Shown here piece by piece: positions 1 through 9,732 of a stretch of DNA of 64,000 nt. The notes under the pieces were generated by a model, which saw nothing but the letters and a program-made list of their open reading frames with translations, made no database searches and was not told the DNA's origin. Both the position numbers and the translations under genes were made by a program. This stretch comes from DATIYF01 sp035517775. GTDB taxonomy: Bacteria > Acidobacteriota > Terriglobia > Terriglobales > Acidobacteriaceae. The DNA is taken from assembly GCA_035517775.1 (NCBI GenBank), contig DATIYF010000083.1, positions 1-64,000 of the forward strand. The letters are read 5' to 3'. How positions within the stretch are numbered: the stretch's first letter is position 1; every line of letters begins with the position of its first letter.

Positions 1-1824
<1,824 letters not shown>

Positions 1825-1917
1825 GCGCCAAAGCACATCTGCCCCGGCCCAAGCTGTGAAACCTCGCCTTCCCCGGTCTAAAATTGAGGGCGGACCCGGA
1901 AACTCCTGATCCGGAGG

Positions 1918-2124
1918 ATGGACAACTTGCCCAAAGGCATTGCAGGAGTGCTGATTGCGGCGGGCGTGGTAGTTGCTGTGGCCATCGCCTTCCCTGCCTA
2001 CCGCTGGTTCATCCTGATCAGTGTGGGAATCGGCGTGGTGATTGCGGCAGGCTTGTTCCTGTGGCACAAATTTCGCCCGCTGAAGGACGAAGACATCGAA
2101 ACCAAGCGGCCGCTGGGGCTGTAG
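1918..2124 (+). CDS. Small two-helix membrane protein
   Basis: A 68-residue protein that is almost entirely two hydrophobic segments (residues about 8-28 and 30-50) followed by a short basic/acidic tail (FRPLKDEDIETKRPLGL). The ATG at 1918 directly abuts the ribosome-binding sequence GGAGG (1913-1917), which leaves no spacer. An in-frame TTG at 1927 has a normal 9-nt spacing to the same GGAGG and may be the real start (65 residues, MPKGIAG...). I do not recognise the family. It follows lon by 93 bp on the same strand and may be co-transcribed with it. Confidence 0.6.
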   Translation: MDNLPKGIAGVLIAAGVVVAVAIAFPAYRWFILISVGIGVVIAAGLFLWHKFRPLKDEDIETKRPLGL

Positions 2125-2230
2125 GGTCCGAAGGAGACTGCGAAAATCGGCCAAGGCCGTAGCAACGCGATCCGTACAGCTAATCGCTTTGTTTTCAATG
2201 GCAGCGCTGTGCCGCTCTGGGCGGCCATCT

Positions 2231-2245
2231 TTCCCAAATTGGGAA
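2231..2245. promoter_or_regulatory. Perfect 15-bp palindrome, candidate protein-binding site
   Basis: TTCCCAA-A-TTGGGAA: two 7-bp arms around one central base. With a single central base it is more likely a DNA operator than an RNA hairpin. No regulator gene adjoins it, and its distance to engB (about 300 bp) is large. Confidence 0.35.
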
Positions 2246-2248
2246 GAT

Positions 2249-2281
2249 CGAAATTAGGGGCTGTGCGAAAGTCGCACAACG
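2249..2281. repeat. Hairpin repeat element, copy 1
   Basis: 33-nt unit, CGAAATTAGGG(G)CTGTGC... onward, containing the perfect stem TGTGCGA / TCGCACA (2262-2268 and 2272-2278) with a 3-nt loop AAG. It matches copy 2 at 32 of 33 positions, so the conservation extends beyond the stem into the AATTAGGG flank. Confidence 0.8.
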
Positions 2282-2326
2282 AATTTGAGATTAGCCGTCC
2301 CCGGGCCTACCCCCGAGGCGGAAACG

Positions 2327-2359
2327 CGAAATTAGGGCCTGTGCGAAAGTCGCACAACG
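2327..2359. repeat. Hairpin repeat element, copy 2
   Basis: Second copy of the 33-nt unit, 78 bp downstream of copy 1 and in the same orientation. The stem TGTGCGA/TCGCACA is at 2340-2346 and 2350-2356; the only difference from copy 1 is C for G before CTGTGCG. This is typical of a REP-like dispersed intergenic element, though I noticed only these two copies. Confidence 0.8.
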
Positions 2360-2541
2360 GCTTCCAGCGATGACCTAGCCCGGCCAGGCGGCGCCCCGTT
2401 CTGGCGCCCTAGCTGCACGATTTTGACCCCTTGGGTTTGAGATGCTGCCGATATCCTGGCGCGCCTGATCAGTTCTCAGTTTCCAGTTCTCAGCCTCAGC
2501 CTCGCTCTTGCAACTTCCCGCCCGAACCTGCAAACTGATTT

Positions 2542-3186
2542 ATGCGTGTCCTCTCCCGATTTCTGCGGGCAGCCACCGACCCGGCCCACTTCCCCCCGCC
2601 GATCTTTCCCGAGATCGCCTTTCTCGGCCGCTCGAACGTGGGCAAATCCAGCGTGATCAACTCCCTGCTGGGGAATAAAGTGGCCAGAACCAGTTCCGCG
2701 CCCGGACGCACCCGCGCCATTAATTTCTTTGAAGTGCGCCGGCCGGGCCAGCCCCGCCCCGAGCTGGTATTCACCGACCTTCCAGGCTACGGCTACGCCA
2801 AAGTGGCGCACGACGTGGTGCAGCAGTGGCCCACGTTCATTGAGCCCTATCTTCGCGAGCGGCCCTGCCTGGCGCTGTGCCTGGCGCTGGTGGATCCCAA
2901 CATTCCGCCGCAGCCCAGCGACAAAGAGCTGCAGGAATTTCTGGGCGGGCTGGGCCGGCCATTCGTGGTGGTAGCTACGAAATGCGACCGGCTCTCGGGA
3001 AATCAGTTGCGCAGTGCGCTGGCCACGCTGGCGGAAGAATTCGAGCACAAGCCGATCCTGGCGTACTCGGCCCGCACCGGGGATGGCCGAGAGGGGCTGT
3101 GGAAGAAGATTCGCGAGGCGACCGCGCCCTACGGCCAAACCCAATCCGGAACCAACCCCGAAACGGGCCTGCGCCCCCAACCATAG
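2542..3186 (+). CDS. engB: Ribosome biogenesis GTP-binding protein EngB/YsxC
   Basis: A 214-residue TrmE-Era-EngA-EngB-family GTPase, required in other bacteria for assembly of the 50S subunit. GTPase motifs are intact: G1 GRSNVGKSS (residues about 30-38), G2-region threonine in PGRTR, G3 DLPGYGYAK (about 79), G4 TKCD (about 146) and G5 YSARTGDG. Length fits the family (about 200) with a short Pro-rich tail. The ATG at 2542 has no obvious Shine-Dalgarno sequence and sits 5 bp after a promoter-like CAAACT, so a leaderless message is possible. Confidence 0.95.
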   Translation: MRVLSRFLRAATDPAHFPPPIFPEIAFLGRSNVGKSSVINSLLGNKVARTSSAPGRTRAINFFEVRRPGQPRPELVFTDLPGYGYAKVAHDVVQQWPTFIEPYLRERPCLALCLALVDPNIPPQPSDKELQEFLGGLGRPFVVVATKCDRLSGNQLRSALATLAEEFEHKPILAYSARTGDGREGLWKKIREATAPYGQTQSGTNPETGLRPQP

Positions 3187-3283
3187 CGCTCTCCCGCGCC
3201 AGTACTCCTCTGACCTTGTTGGACATCTGCCTTAGGATCAGAGGAATGCTGCCAGCGCTGCGGCGCGGCGGGCCGCGGCCCTG

Positions 3284-3841
3284 ATGCGGAGCGAAAATTT
3301 CTCATCTTCCGGGAGCACTCTGACCGCTGCGCACCCCCAATCAGCGCGCGGCGAACGCCGCCAGCATCCGCGCTTCAAGTGCGAGGGCACGGCGCATTTT
3401 TGCAAGAACGGCGCCGATGCCGGCATCAGCGGACATATCTCCGATATCAGCGAAAGCGGATGCTACGTAGAGATGCAGGCCACCTCGCCACCAGGAACCG
3501 TGGTCAGCATGGCGCTGGAGATCGAAGACTTTCATGTGCAGGCGCGGGGCTCGGTGCAGGTTTGCTATCCCCTGCTGGGGATGGGAATCGCTTTTACTGC
3601 CATCTCCCCGGCCGATCACGCCGAGTTGCAACGTCTGCTGCGGCATCTGGCGAACCGGCAGGCGCCCGCGCCTACGGCAGGCATAAGCACCCCGAGTTCC
3701 GCTCCCACGCTTCTTATGGTCACCGACCCGGGTGCGGCATTGGCGGCCATTGCGCAGTTCTTCGCCGAACACTCCACGCTTACGCGCAGCAGATTTGAAG
3801 AACTGATCCGGCAGAGCCAGGAAGCCCTTCATCACCGCTGA
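3284..3841 (+). CDS. PilZ domain protein
   Basis: 185 residues. PilZ domains bind the second messenger c-di-GMP. Residues about 23-120 carry both ligand motifs: RQHPR (RxxxR) and DISESG (DxSxxG), so binding looks possible. The C-terminal 60 residues are Ala/Pro-rich, then helical (AIAQFFAEHSTLTR), with no recognised domain. It is the first of four PilZ genes within 17 kb and lies on the same strand as the epimerase gene 78 bp downstream. Confidence 0.85.
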   Translation: MRSENFSSSGSTLTAAHPQSARGERRQHPRFKCEGTAHFCKNGADAGISGHISDISESGCYVEMQATSPPGTVVSMALEIEDFHVQARGSVQVCYPLLGMGIAFTAISPADHAELQRLLRHLANRQAPAPTAGISTPSSAPTLLMVTDPGAALAAIAQFFAEHSTLTRSRFEELIRQSQEALHHR

Positions 3842-3904
3842 GCGCCCTGATCGCCCCGGGTTACTGTGGTGCTTTCAGGGGCGGCCAGGGTAAGCGCAAT
3901 CCGT

Positions 3905-3910
3905 TATGAT
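3905..3910 (+). promoter_or_regulatory. Possible -10 element of a leaderless transcript
   Basis: TATGAT ends 9 bp before the epimerase ATG, which has no Shine-Dalgarno sequence. The -35 region (CGGCCA at 3882-3887) is weak. The geometry would place the transcription start at or next to the start codon. Confidence 0.3.
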
Positions 3911-3919
3911 CAACTGCTT

Positions 3920-4861
3920 ATGTCTGTTTATCTCATTACCGGGATCGGCGGGTTTATTGGCTCTGCGCTGGCGCGCGCCGCGCTGGCCGAGGGCGGAGGG
4001 GTGCGCGGACTGGACAATTTTTCCACCGGCAAGCGCGAGAACCTTACCGAAGTGCTGCCCGAAATTGATTTGCGCGAGGCTGACTTGCTGGATCTTGAGG
4101 CGGTGCGCTCGGCCTGCAAAGGCGCGGACTATGTGCTGCATGAAGCCGCCATTCCCTCAGTGCCGCGCTCGGTGGCCGACCCGCTCGGCAGCAACCGCGC
4201 CAACGTGGATGGCACCATGAACCTGCTGCTGGCCGCGCGTGACGCCGGGGTAAAGCGGGTGGTGTTTGCGGCATCTTCCTCGGCCTACGGCGATACCCCG
4301 ACGCTGCCTAAACGGGAGGCGATGACGCCCAACCCCATCTCTCCTTACGCCGTGGCCAAACTGGCGGCCGAGTATTACATGATTTCCTTCTTCCGCTGTT
4401 ATGGCCTGGAGACCGTGTGCCTGCGCTACTTCAACATCTTCGGACCGCGCCAGGACCCCAGCTCGCCCTACTCCGGCGTGCTGGCGAAGTTCATCACCCG
4501 CATGCTGCGCGGAGAAGCCCCGGTGATCTTTGGCGACGGCACACAGAGCCGCGATTTCACTTACATTGACAACGCAGTCTCAGCCAATCTGCTGGCAGTG
4601 AAAGCGCCGGCAGCCGATTGCGCGGGGCGCGTCTTCAACATCGCCACCGCAGCCCGCACCGACCTCAACCAGACCTTCCGCCTGCTCAAGCAACTCACCG
4701 GCTTTACGGGAGAGGCGGAGTATGCGCCGGAGCGCGCCGGCGACATCAAACATTCGCTCGCCGATATTTCTCTGGCCCGGCAGCATCTCGGCTATCAGCC
4801 CGCGGTCAGCTTCGAAGAGGGCCTGCGGCGCACGGTGGAGTGGTACCGCCGGCGGGACTGA
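3920..4861 (+). CDS. NAD-dependent UDP-sugar C4-epimerase (WbpP/GalE-like)
   Basis: 313-residue extended short-chain dehydrogenase. It shows the NAD-binding glycine motif GIGGFIGS near the N terminus (first Gly at about residue 8), the catalytic SSS and YAVAK (Ser-Tyr-Lys) and the segment YFNIFGPRQDPSSPYSGV. That segment resembles the WbpP/Gne class that interconverts UDP-GlcNAc and UDP-GalNAc or their uronates. I prefer the ATG at 3920 over the upstream GTG at 3866 because the nucleotide-binding strand YLITG begins immediately after it. A TATGAT at 3905-3910 lies 9 bp before the ATG with no Shine-Dalgarno sequence. It likely supplies a sugar nucleotide for the polysaccharide locus further on. 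Confidence 0.85.
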   Translation: MSVYLITGIGGFIGSALARAALAEGGGVRGLDNFSTGKRENLTEVLPEIDLREADLLDLEAVRSACKGADYVLHEAAIPSVPRSVADPLGSNRANVDGTMNLLLAARDAGVKRVVFAASSSAYGDTPTLPKREAMTPNPISPYAVAKLAAEYYMISFFRCYGLETVCLRYFNIFGPRQDPSSPYSGVLAKFITRMLRGEAPVIFGDGTQSRDFTYIDNAVSANLLAVKAPAADCAGRVFNIATAARTDLNQTFRLLKQLTGFTGEAEYAPERAGDIKHSLADISLARQHLGYQPAVSFEEGLRRTVEWYRRRD

Positions 4862-4887
4862 CGCCCCTTCGTTACCTCGGTCATTTG

Positions 4888-4904
4888 GGAAAGGTTACCC
4901 TTCC
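4888..4904. promoter_or_regulatory. 17-bp imperfect palindrome upstream of the receiver-PilZ gene
   Basis: GGAAAGGTTACCCTTCC pairs at seven of eight positions around a central T. It lies 17 bp before the GTG and 32 bp before the ATG of the next gene, so it could be an operator. No binding protein can be named. Confidence 0.3.
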
Positions 4905-4920
4905 GACGTAGAGTTTCAGC

Positions 4921-5592
4921 GTGACACTTTCCTCGATGATCATTTCACGCGACTGGCAGGAAGTCAGCGTGTTCGAGTGCATTCTCTCCAGCTTGCAGAT
5001 TGGCGTGGCCGTAGAAGAAGAGCCGCAGCGCGCCTGGGACAAACTGACCAGCTCCAAAGTAGACGCTTTGATTGTGGACTGCGACCTGGGGGGCAGCGAA
5101 AACTTCTTACAGAAGCTGCGCGAGAGCGACTACAATCCGGCGCCGGTGGTGATCGTGAGCGGCTCACGCGGGCAGGAGAAGCCGGAGGCCGCGGGCGCTT
5201 CGTTCGTAATGGAGAAGCCGGTCTCAGTCGAGCAAGCGGTGCATACATTGTCGGCGGCGCGCAACCTGATTCTGAAGGGCAGACTGCACTATCATCGCCA
5301 GACGATTGACGCCGAGGTCGCGCTGGTCGGCGCAGCGGGCGAAAAGCTGGCCGGGCGCCTGCTGAATATCAGCCAGGGCGGAGTGCTGGTCCGGCTGAAT
5401 GAGCCGCAGAAACTCCAGGGCAACTTTCAGCTGGGCTTTACTCTGCCGGGCAGCAAGCTTGCGCTGGAGGCAGAGGGCGCAATTATCTGGTCAGATGCGC
5501 GCGGCAACGCGGGTTTTCGCTTCCTAGATCTAAGCGAGGCCATGAAGCGCGATCTGCAGCTCTGGCTGGAGCGGCGGTACTTCCAACCCTGA
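4921..5592 (+). CDS. Receiver-like domain fused to PilZ domain
   Basis: 223 residues from GTG 4921; ATG 4936 is an equally good start (MIISRDWQ). Residues about 5-115 resemble a response-regulator receiver. The phospho-acceptor Asp is in IVDCDLGG, the Ser/Thr switch in VIVSGS and the Lys-Pro in MEKPVS, but the usual N-terminal acidic pair is reduced to one Asp, so phosphorylation is doubtful. Residues about 120-220 form a PilZ domain with NISQGG (NxSxxG) intact. The arginine motif reads RLHYHR, with one residue more than the canonical RxxxR. It probably integrates a phospho-signal or protein contact with c-di-GMP. Convergent with the next gene. Confidence 0.75.
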   Translation: MTLSSMIISRDWQEVSVFECILSSLQIGVAVEEEPQRAWDKLTSSKVDALIVDCDLGGSENFLQKLRESDYNPAPVVIVSGSRGQEKPEAAGASFVMEKPVSVEQAVHTLSAARNLILKGRLHYHRQTIDAEVALVGAAGEKLAGRLLNISQGGVLVRLNEPQKLQGNFQLGFTLPGSKLALEAEGAIIWSDARGNAGFRFLDLSEAMKRDLQLWLERRYFQP

Positions 5593-5595
5593 GGT

Positions 5596-5647
5596 GGTTT
5601 TCCACAAAACCTGAGCAGCGGGTCCTGCGCGGCCGGTTCGAGGCCGC
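5596..5647. terminator. Two hairpins between convergent genes
   Basis: GGTTTT-CCAC-AAAACC (5596-5611) is a perfect 6-bp stem starting 4 nt after the stop codon. GCGGCC-N7-GGCCGC (5629-5647) is a second perfect 6-bp stem ending 2 nt before the stop of the minus-strand gene. Neither has a long U-tract, but their position in a 56-bp convergent gap suggests bidirectional termination. Confidence 0.45.
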
Positions 5648-5648
5648 C

Positions 5649-6398
5649 TCAGCGAAATCGCGGGCGGTCATCTTCCGATGGCTGGGAGTTCATCGGGCGC
5701 AGCCCAGCGACTCGCGCGCCCGGTGTTCCCTGCTTAGACAGGCTGAAGAGGCCGAAATAAAGGCCGCCGAGAAGCAAGGCGCTTGCGGCGAGAATCTCCG
5801 CCTCCACAGGCCCAGCAGGAGCCACTGGCAGCATGGCCAGCAGCACGGCAAAACAGAGGAGTACTCCCAGGGCCAGCGCAAGCCCATCCAGCAAAAGCGC
5901 CAGGCCGCGCGGAGAGCGGAGGAAGGCAAAGCGGCGGGAGGGCGCCGCCCTGGCCATGGAGTCGAGCCGTATGGAGGGGCGGGAGTTGGCGGAAAAATGC
6001 AGCTCCGGCGCATCCTCTGCCTGGCGGTCGCAGGCAAAAATGGAATCGGGGCTGAAGGTCTGGTTGGCGCGCAAGAGCAGTTGGGTGAACATCCATTGCT
6101 GCAGCAGGCGCCGCGGACGCTGCCCGGGCGCGAGGAATTCGATTCCGGCGGCGCCGCGCGATCCGGTCCAGGCGACGCGGCCTGCGGTCTCGATGTGCAG
6201 GCGGGGGCTCAGATCCACGCGCAGATGAACTTGCTCTCCCATGCGGACGGGCGCTACCGCTTGCAGAGCCAGCCCGGCCTCACTCAGGTCGCGGACAATT
6301 CCTCCATTGGCCTGGTTGAGGTTCACATAAGCGAGCGAGCCCAGCTTGTGCCGGTAATAACGGCGATGCTGCGCCGAGGCCAAGCCGGCGGGATTCAT
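5649..6398 (-). CDS. PilZ domain fused to an RDD-like membrane domain
   Basis: 249 residues. The N-terminal PilZ domain (about 10-110) has RRYYR (RxxxR) and RDLSEAG (DxSxxG), so c-di-GMP binding looks possible. After a linker come two hydrophobic segments (about 165-195 and 205-225), then SKQGTPGARVAGLRP. The order R-D in the first helix (SPRGLALLLDG) followed by the G-TPG-R--GLR motif matches the RDD membrane family, whose function is not well defined (some members act in ion or solute transport). I infer a membrane protein gated or localised by c-di-GMP. The RDD call is moderate because the domain is shortened. Confidence 0.65.
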   Translation of the reverse strand: MNPAGLASAQHRRYYRHKLGSLAYVNLNQANGGIVRDLSEAGLALQAVAPVRMGEQVHLRVDLSPRLHIETAGRVAWTGSRGAAGIEFLAPGQRPRRLLQQWMFTQLLLRANQTFSPDSIFACDRQAEDAPELHFSANSRPSIRLDSMARAAPSRRFAFLRSPRGLALLLDGLALALGVLLCFAVLLAMLPVAPAGPVEAEILAASALLLGGLYFGLFSLSKQGTPGARVAGLRPMNSQPSEDDRPRFR

Positions 6399-6454
6399 AA
6401 CGCGATCTTACGTGCGCTGGGGCAGGCGCTGAGTAACCGCATTGGTTCCGGGTT

Positions 6455-6766
6455 CTACGAGGCGGGACGCTCTTGTGAAGGCAGGGATTCGATTTTCCGC
6501 TGGCGAGCACGGTCCCAGGCGATCAGGCGGTTGAGATCGTAATCATACGGACCATAGGCGTGGAACACCTCTTCATCGAAAAGGCGCTTGATGCCACAGC
6601 CCAGGCAGACGCGGTAGGAATGAGTTTGCACGCGGATGGGCCAGCTCATGCGGCCGTGCCAGCAGCCTCGAAACAGCACTACGGCGGCACCGGCCAGGCC
6701 GGTGGCGATTAATCCCAGCGGCCAGGTCCAACGTGACTTCGGCTTACCGTTTTCCACCCACCACAA
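6455..6766 (-). CDS. Small membrane protein with CLGCGIKRLF motif
   Basis: 103 residues from a TTG; GTG at 6757 is an alternative start. One hydrophobic segment (PLGLIATGLAGAAVVLF, about 16-33) is followed by a soluble part with a CxxC pair (CLGCGIKRLF) and an aromatic, acidic stretch (FDEEVFHAYGPYDYDLN). The CxxC could bind metal or act in redox chemistry. No function can be assigned. It is transcribed divergently from the GAF-amidase gene. Confidence 0.55.
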   Translation of the reverse strand: MWWVENGKPKSRWTWPLGLIATGLAGAAVVLFRGCWHGRMSWPIRVQTHSYRVCLGCGIKRLFDEEVFHAYGPYDYDLNRLIAWDRARQRKIESLPSQERPAS

Positions 6767-7045
6767 CCTGTAAGTACTTCCCGAGCACTAGGATACAATC
6801 GGCGGCCAAGGGAAGGCAAATGCCGGCCAAGCGCTGGAATGCTCTTACCAAAGAACATCCCCTTGGTGCGCAACCCCAATATTGCGAATCGTCTCAAAGA
6901 CCTGTAAGGTTTAACACTGGGGTGGTTTCCCTCTGGGCTGTACTGGCCCGGCCCACGCGCAGAAGGTGCCCCGGGGAGAGTCGTGGTCGCGGCGTGGACT
7001 GCCATTCCCGGACCAGGCGAGTGGTGAACACACCTGCGGCATCTG

Positions 7046-9367
7046 ATGAGCACGAACCCGAACAAGACGAGACCCGAGTTTGCCTCCGCCGGTGGGGAGG
7101 CGGGTGAGCCGGGTTCGCGTCCGCCGTCGCCGCAGCGTGGCCGCGAGGCCTTACAGGCGCTGCTGGCGTTCTCAGCCCTGCACGAGCAGATTCGCTGCCG
7201 TGCCCAAGCCATTCAGGCGGGCGCGCGCAACTCCGGCGAAATCTGGAACACCGAAAAATTCGTGCTCGATGAAGTGCTGCAGAGCGTGAGCGAGCGCGCC
7301 CTGCGCATCACCGGCGCTGACGGCGTGGCGATTGCGCTGGCTGAAGGCGATGCCATCGTGTGCCGCGCCTCGTCGGGGCACATTGCACCGGAAACGGGGG
7401 TGCGGCTGGATGTGAGCTCCGGCTTCTCGGGCGCATGCTTCCGCAGCGGCCTGATCGTGCGCTGCGACGACTCGGAATTCGACCCGCGCGTGGATGCAGC
7501 CATGTGCCGCCGTTTGGGCACGCGCTCCATGGTGGCGGTGCCGCTGACCTCTCATGGCAAAGTGATCGGCCTGCTGGAAGCTTTTTCCAGCGACGCTTAC
7601 GGCTTCAATGACAGCGACGTTCGCAGCCTGAGCCTGCTGGTGGAACTGATTCTTGCGGCGCTCAAACCGGAGGAGCACATTCCCCCAGAGCTGGCTCCGC
7701 CGCCGGATGCGCCAGCCAGCGAACCTGCCCCAGAGGGGCAGGCGGCCGCGCACCCGCAGGATCAGGCGGCGGCTGCCCCCGCGCCGGCGCCCGAGCGGCG
7801 CACTCAGGCGGGAGCGATTACCGAGGCTCTGGCGCGCCTGGCCCAGGAAAACCGGGCCCAGCAGGAAGACTTTGCGCTCGAGACGGCGGCCAGCAGTAAG
7901 GGCCGCGGCGATCTTTTCGATGCAGAGCCGGTACGTTCCGCCTTGCAGGCGGCGCCGGGAGAAGAAGAGAACTGGGAGCCGGACCCCGCTTCTCCGGTGG
8001 TGACCGGCCCGGCGGTCTTTCTGCAATATCAGGAACCGCGCAGTTCGCGGCGGGCGTTGCTGATCGTGCTCATCCTGGTACTGGCAGCGGCGGCCACGGC
8101 GGGGGCGTGGTGGTGGTCGCAGAAACATCCCTGGCACGCGTCCGGGACGCAGGTTGAGCCGCCGGCACCCAGCACCGTGACGACCGAGCCGGCGCCGCCC
8201 TCAGACACGAGTTCCGATACTTCCACTGCGCCGCCGCCCGCCACCGATAAGGCGGGAACTGGAAACCTGCCCGAAGTGACCGGCATCCGGCATTGGTCTT
8301 CGCCGGAATCCACCACTGTTGCCATTGATCTGCAGGACCAGGTGCAATATGAAGCGCACCGGCTCACCGATCCGGAGCGAATCTACTTCGACCTGCACGA
8401 TACGTCGCTCGCGGCCGGGGTGCCGCACGACATTGAAGTCGGCGACGCGTTGCTGGTGCGGATTCGCGTGGCCCAGCCCAGCGCCGACGACACGCGGGTG
8501 GTGCTCGAAACCCGGAACAGTCCGAATTTTTCGGTGAGCCTGGAGCCGAACCCGTATCGTCTGGTGGTGGAAGTGCGCAGCATCAACGCCAAGCCGCAGG
8601 CCCGCCGCAAAATTGACCTCTTCGCCCCCGCCGATCAATACGCAGCAGCCAGCGCCAACGACCGCGCCCTGGTGCCGAAATTCCGCATCGTGCTGGACGC
8701 AGGGCACGGCGGCTGGGACATGGGCACGGTGGGCCGGCAAGGCCTGCTGGAAAAAGATCTGGTGCTCGACATCACCCGCCGGCTGGGCGCTCTGATCAGC
8801 GGCCGCCTGAACGCCGAGGTCATCTACACCCGCAAGAACGACACCTATCTTTCGCTGGAAAACCGGACCGAGATCGCCAACATGGCGCAGGCGGATATGT
8901 TTCTTTCCATTCACGCCAACTACAGCGATTATCCCTCCGCCCGCGGAGTCGAGACCTACTACAGCAACACGTATTCATCCATCCACGCGCGAGTGCACGA
9001 TGCCGACACGCCCGACCTGACCAAGGTTGACTGGACGAATGTGGATATCCGCGAAAAGGTGATGCAATCGCACCACTTCGCCCTGGATGTGCAGCGCGCG
9101 CTTTATCAATCGCTTTCGACGCGCAACTCTTCGTTGCCCGACCGGGGGGTGAAGGAAGCCTCGTTCGTGGTGCTGACGGGAACGACCATGCCGGCAATTC
9201 TGGCGGAAGTTTCGTTTGTCAGCAGCCCTACGGATGCCACCAGCCTGGAAAGCGCAGCCTATCGCCAGCGGATCGCCGAAGCTTTGTACAAAGGCGTGGT
9301 CGCCTATGCCGGGAGCCTGCGCCACGTAAACGTGGCCAGCTCAACGCTGAAGTCTGCCGGGCAGTGA
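7046..9367 (+). CDS. GAF-TM-AMIN-N-acetylmuramoyl-L-alanine amidase fusion
   Basis: 773 residues. Order: GAF sensor domain (about 70-210); Ala/Pro/Glu-rich linker (210-330); one transmembrane helix (about 335-355, ALLIVLILVLAAAATAG); Pro/Thr-rich linker; AMIN domain (about 410-512), which targets septal peptidoglycan; and Amidase_3 (about 545-760). The amidase has zinc ligands DAGHGG and SIHAN, a Glu in LLEKDLVLD and the catalytic Glu in ILAEVSF. It should cleave the bond between MurNAc and the stem peptide in the periplasm, while GAF stays in the cytoplasm. Standard AmiC proteins have no cytoplasmic sensor. The GAF is paralogous to that of the 15163-16887 protein. Confidence 0.9.
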   Translation: MSTNPNKTRPEFASAGGEAGEPGSRPPSPQRGREALQALLAFSALHEQIRCRAQAIQAGARNSGEIWNTEKFVLDEVLQSVSERALRITGADGVAIALAEGDAIVCRASSGHIAPETGVRLDVSSGFSGACFRSGLIVRCDDSEFDPRVDAAMCRRLGTRSMVAVPLTSHGKVIGLLEAFSSDAYGFNDSDVRSLSLLVELILAALKPEEHIPPELAPPPDAPASEPAPEGQAAAHPQDQAAAAPAPAPERRTQAGAITEALARLAQENRAQQEDFALETAASSKGRGDLFDAEPVRSALQAAPGEEENWEPDPASPVVTGPAVFLQYQEPRSSRRALLIVLILVLAAAATAGAWWWSQKHPWHASGTQVEPPAPSTVTTEPAPPSDTSSDTSTAPPPATDKAGTGNLPEVTGIRHWSSPESTTVAIDLQDQVQYEAHRLTDPERIYFDLHDTSLAAGVPHDIEVGDALLVRIRVAQPSADDTRVVLETRNSPNFSVSLEPNPYRLVVEVRSINAKPQARRKIDLFAPADQYAAASANDRALVPKFRIVLDAGHGGWDMGTVGRQGLLEKDLVLDITRRLGALISGRLNAEVIYTRKNDTYLSLENRTEIANMAQADMFLSIHANYSDYPSARGVETYYSNTYSSIHARVHDADTPDLTKVDWTNVDIREKVMQSHHFALDVQRALYQSLSTRNSSLPDRGVKEASFVVLTGTTMPAILAEVSFVSSPTDATSLESAAYRQRIAEALYKGVVAYAGSLRHVNVASSTLKSAGQ

Positions 9368-9416
9368 GTGGCGGGCCGGTTCAGTGCAAACCCAGGATTC
9401 CCTTCGGCTGCGCCTC

Positions 9417-9644
9417 TTACTCTGACGGAGAGCCGCGGCTAAGCCACCAGCGGCGCAGCGCCACCAGCGACCATACCGCTTCCACCAGTCCGAACGGCCA
9501 GGCCCCCTGCAAGAAGCCATAGACAGAGCCGAGCGCGCAGGCCCCGGCAAAGCCCAGGATGAACCACGGACTGCGTTTTTCCAGCGCGTAGCAAACCAGC
9601 ATCGCGGTGACAGCAAACAGTCCGAACAGGGTGAGCCAGTTCAT
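9417..9644 (-). CDS. Small three-helix membrane protein
   Basis: 75 residues starting at the ATG at 9644 (MNWLTLFGLF). An upstream in-frame extension to 9710 is arginine-rich and unlikely to be coding. Three hydrophobic segments are separated by short loops; the core WFILGFAGACALGSVYGFLQ followed by WPFGLVEAVWSLVALRRW resembles a widespread family of small uncharacterised membrane proteins. No function is known to me. It is 89 bp downstream of the S9 peptidase gene on the same strand. Confidence 0.7.
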   Translation of the reverse strand: MNWLTLFGLFAVTAMLVCYALEKRSPWFILGFAGACALGSVYGFLQGAWPFGLVEAVWSLVALRRWWLSRGSPSE

Positions 9645-9732
9645 GTTGTGCCTGAGTTGGCTGGAGGCGAGCTGGCGCGGGGGAAGCGGGCGCCTTCGCA
9701 CATGCACCATCAGGTCGAGCGCAATGGATTCA

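Larger units (their letters stand above)
2125..2541. other. Gene-free gap of 417 bp with repeats and a dyad
   Basis: No open frame here has coding character. The gap contains a 7+1+7 palindrome (2231-2245), two copies of a 33-nt hairpin element (2249-2281 and 2327-2359) and a short direct repeat, CAGTTCTCAG, at 2470-2479 and 2484-2493. Just before engB a TTGCAA (2508-2513), a 17-nt spacer and CAAACT (2531-2536) form a weak promoter-like pair only 5 bp from the engB ATG. Confidence 0.75.
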
